A stretch of 6,812 nt of DNA from positions 7,300 to 14,111 of the forward strand of contig DMCG01000199.1 of the NCBI GenBank assembly GCA_003445855.1, written 5' to 3'. Positions 6,741-6,812 of this stretch are shown in pieces; position 1 is the first letter of the stretch; each line of letters begins with the position of its first letter. Under the pieces are notes generated by a model. It was not told where the DNA came from. It saw only the letters and a list, made by a program, of their open reading frames with translations, and searched no databases. A program made the translations under genes and the position numbers. The stretch is from Spartobacteria bacterium (GTDB lineage Bacteria > Verrucomicrobiota > Verrucomicrobiia > Chthoniobacterales > UBA10450).

Positions 6741-6777
6741 AGTTTGCCAATCACGCGCGCAGCGCGAGATTAACGCT

Positions 6778-6812
6778 ATGTCATTTGCAAAGACGCTCGA
6801 CAATCTGCCGCT
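6778..6812 (+). CDS. Start of an unidentified gene, truncated by the window end
   Basis: The ATG at 6778 opens a frame reading MSFAKTLDNLP plus one partial codon. An in-frame stop at 6736-6738 shows that no start lies much further upstream, and there is no other ATG/GTG/TTG between. Position after a terminator and a TTGACA box supports a real start. The Shine-Dalgarno is weak at best (GAGA, 6766-6769). Eleven residues are too few to identify the product. Confidence 0.45.
   Translation, partial: MSFAKTLDNLP

Noticed and set aside
6247..6750. Minus-strand open frame of 167 codons at the right end
   Set aside because: It is antisense to the beta-barrel gene and runs through the terminator hairpin, with no recognisable domain or ribosome binding site.
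1..6812. Possible new mobile, defence or other accessory system
   Set aside because: All identifiable genes are core cell-envelope and RNA-processing genes in a coherent order. No integrase, transposase, toxin, CRISPR repeat or compositional break is visible.

Overview
This window is a bacterial housekeeping locus for cell elongation, read entirely on the + strand. In order it holds the 3' half of mreB, complete mreC, mreD and mrdA (PBP2), an RNase E/G-family gene (rng), a small outer-membrane beta-barrel gene, and the first 35 bases of one more gene. The organism is Gram-negative: there is a PBP2/MreBCD elongasome and a secreted beta-barrel ending in an aromatic residue. My best guess is Verrucomicrobiota, probably a soil Spartobacteria/Chthoniobacterales lineage. 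This rests on the style of the small beta-barrel protein, the N-terminal extension of the RNase, and a palindromic repeat before mreC whose translation reads FQPMFEYGLEAHAT, a peptide I associate with that phylum. It is a recollection-based assignment, not a proven one.

Bases 1-4182 form one tight morphogenesis operon. MreB is the membrane-associated actin-like filament. MreC is a single-pass protein with a coiled coil, MreD is a multi-pass membrane protein, and PBP2 is the septum-independent transpeptidase. mreC/mreD and mreD/mrdA overlap by ATGA, so translation is probably coupled. The only sizeable break is the mreB-mreC gap (531-596), which is almost filled by an imperfect inverted repeat. 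rodA, the glycosyltransferase partner of PBP2, is not in the window. The next gene is rng (4255-5826), after a 72-base spacer that can fold and lacks an obvious Shine-Dalgarno sequence. An mre-rng association is also known from E. coli (mreBCD-maf-rng), so the neighbourhood is conserved in spirit.

Bases 5827-5943 are a leader with several copies of a short TTGCGA motif that can form two mutually exclusive hairpins, one followed by a T-rich stretch. A strong ribosome binding site then precedes the beta-barrel gene (5944-6618). That gene ends at a textbook Rho-independent terminator (6638-6677). The remaining 100 bases hold a TTGACA box and the start of an unidentified gene at 6778.

I see no mobile element, CRISPR array, tRNA/rRNA or defence system. 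The region looks like ordinary core genome. The points worth a second look are the repeat, the two structured spacers, the long low-complexity tail of PBP2 and the gene order.
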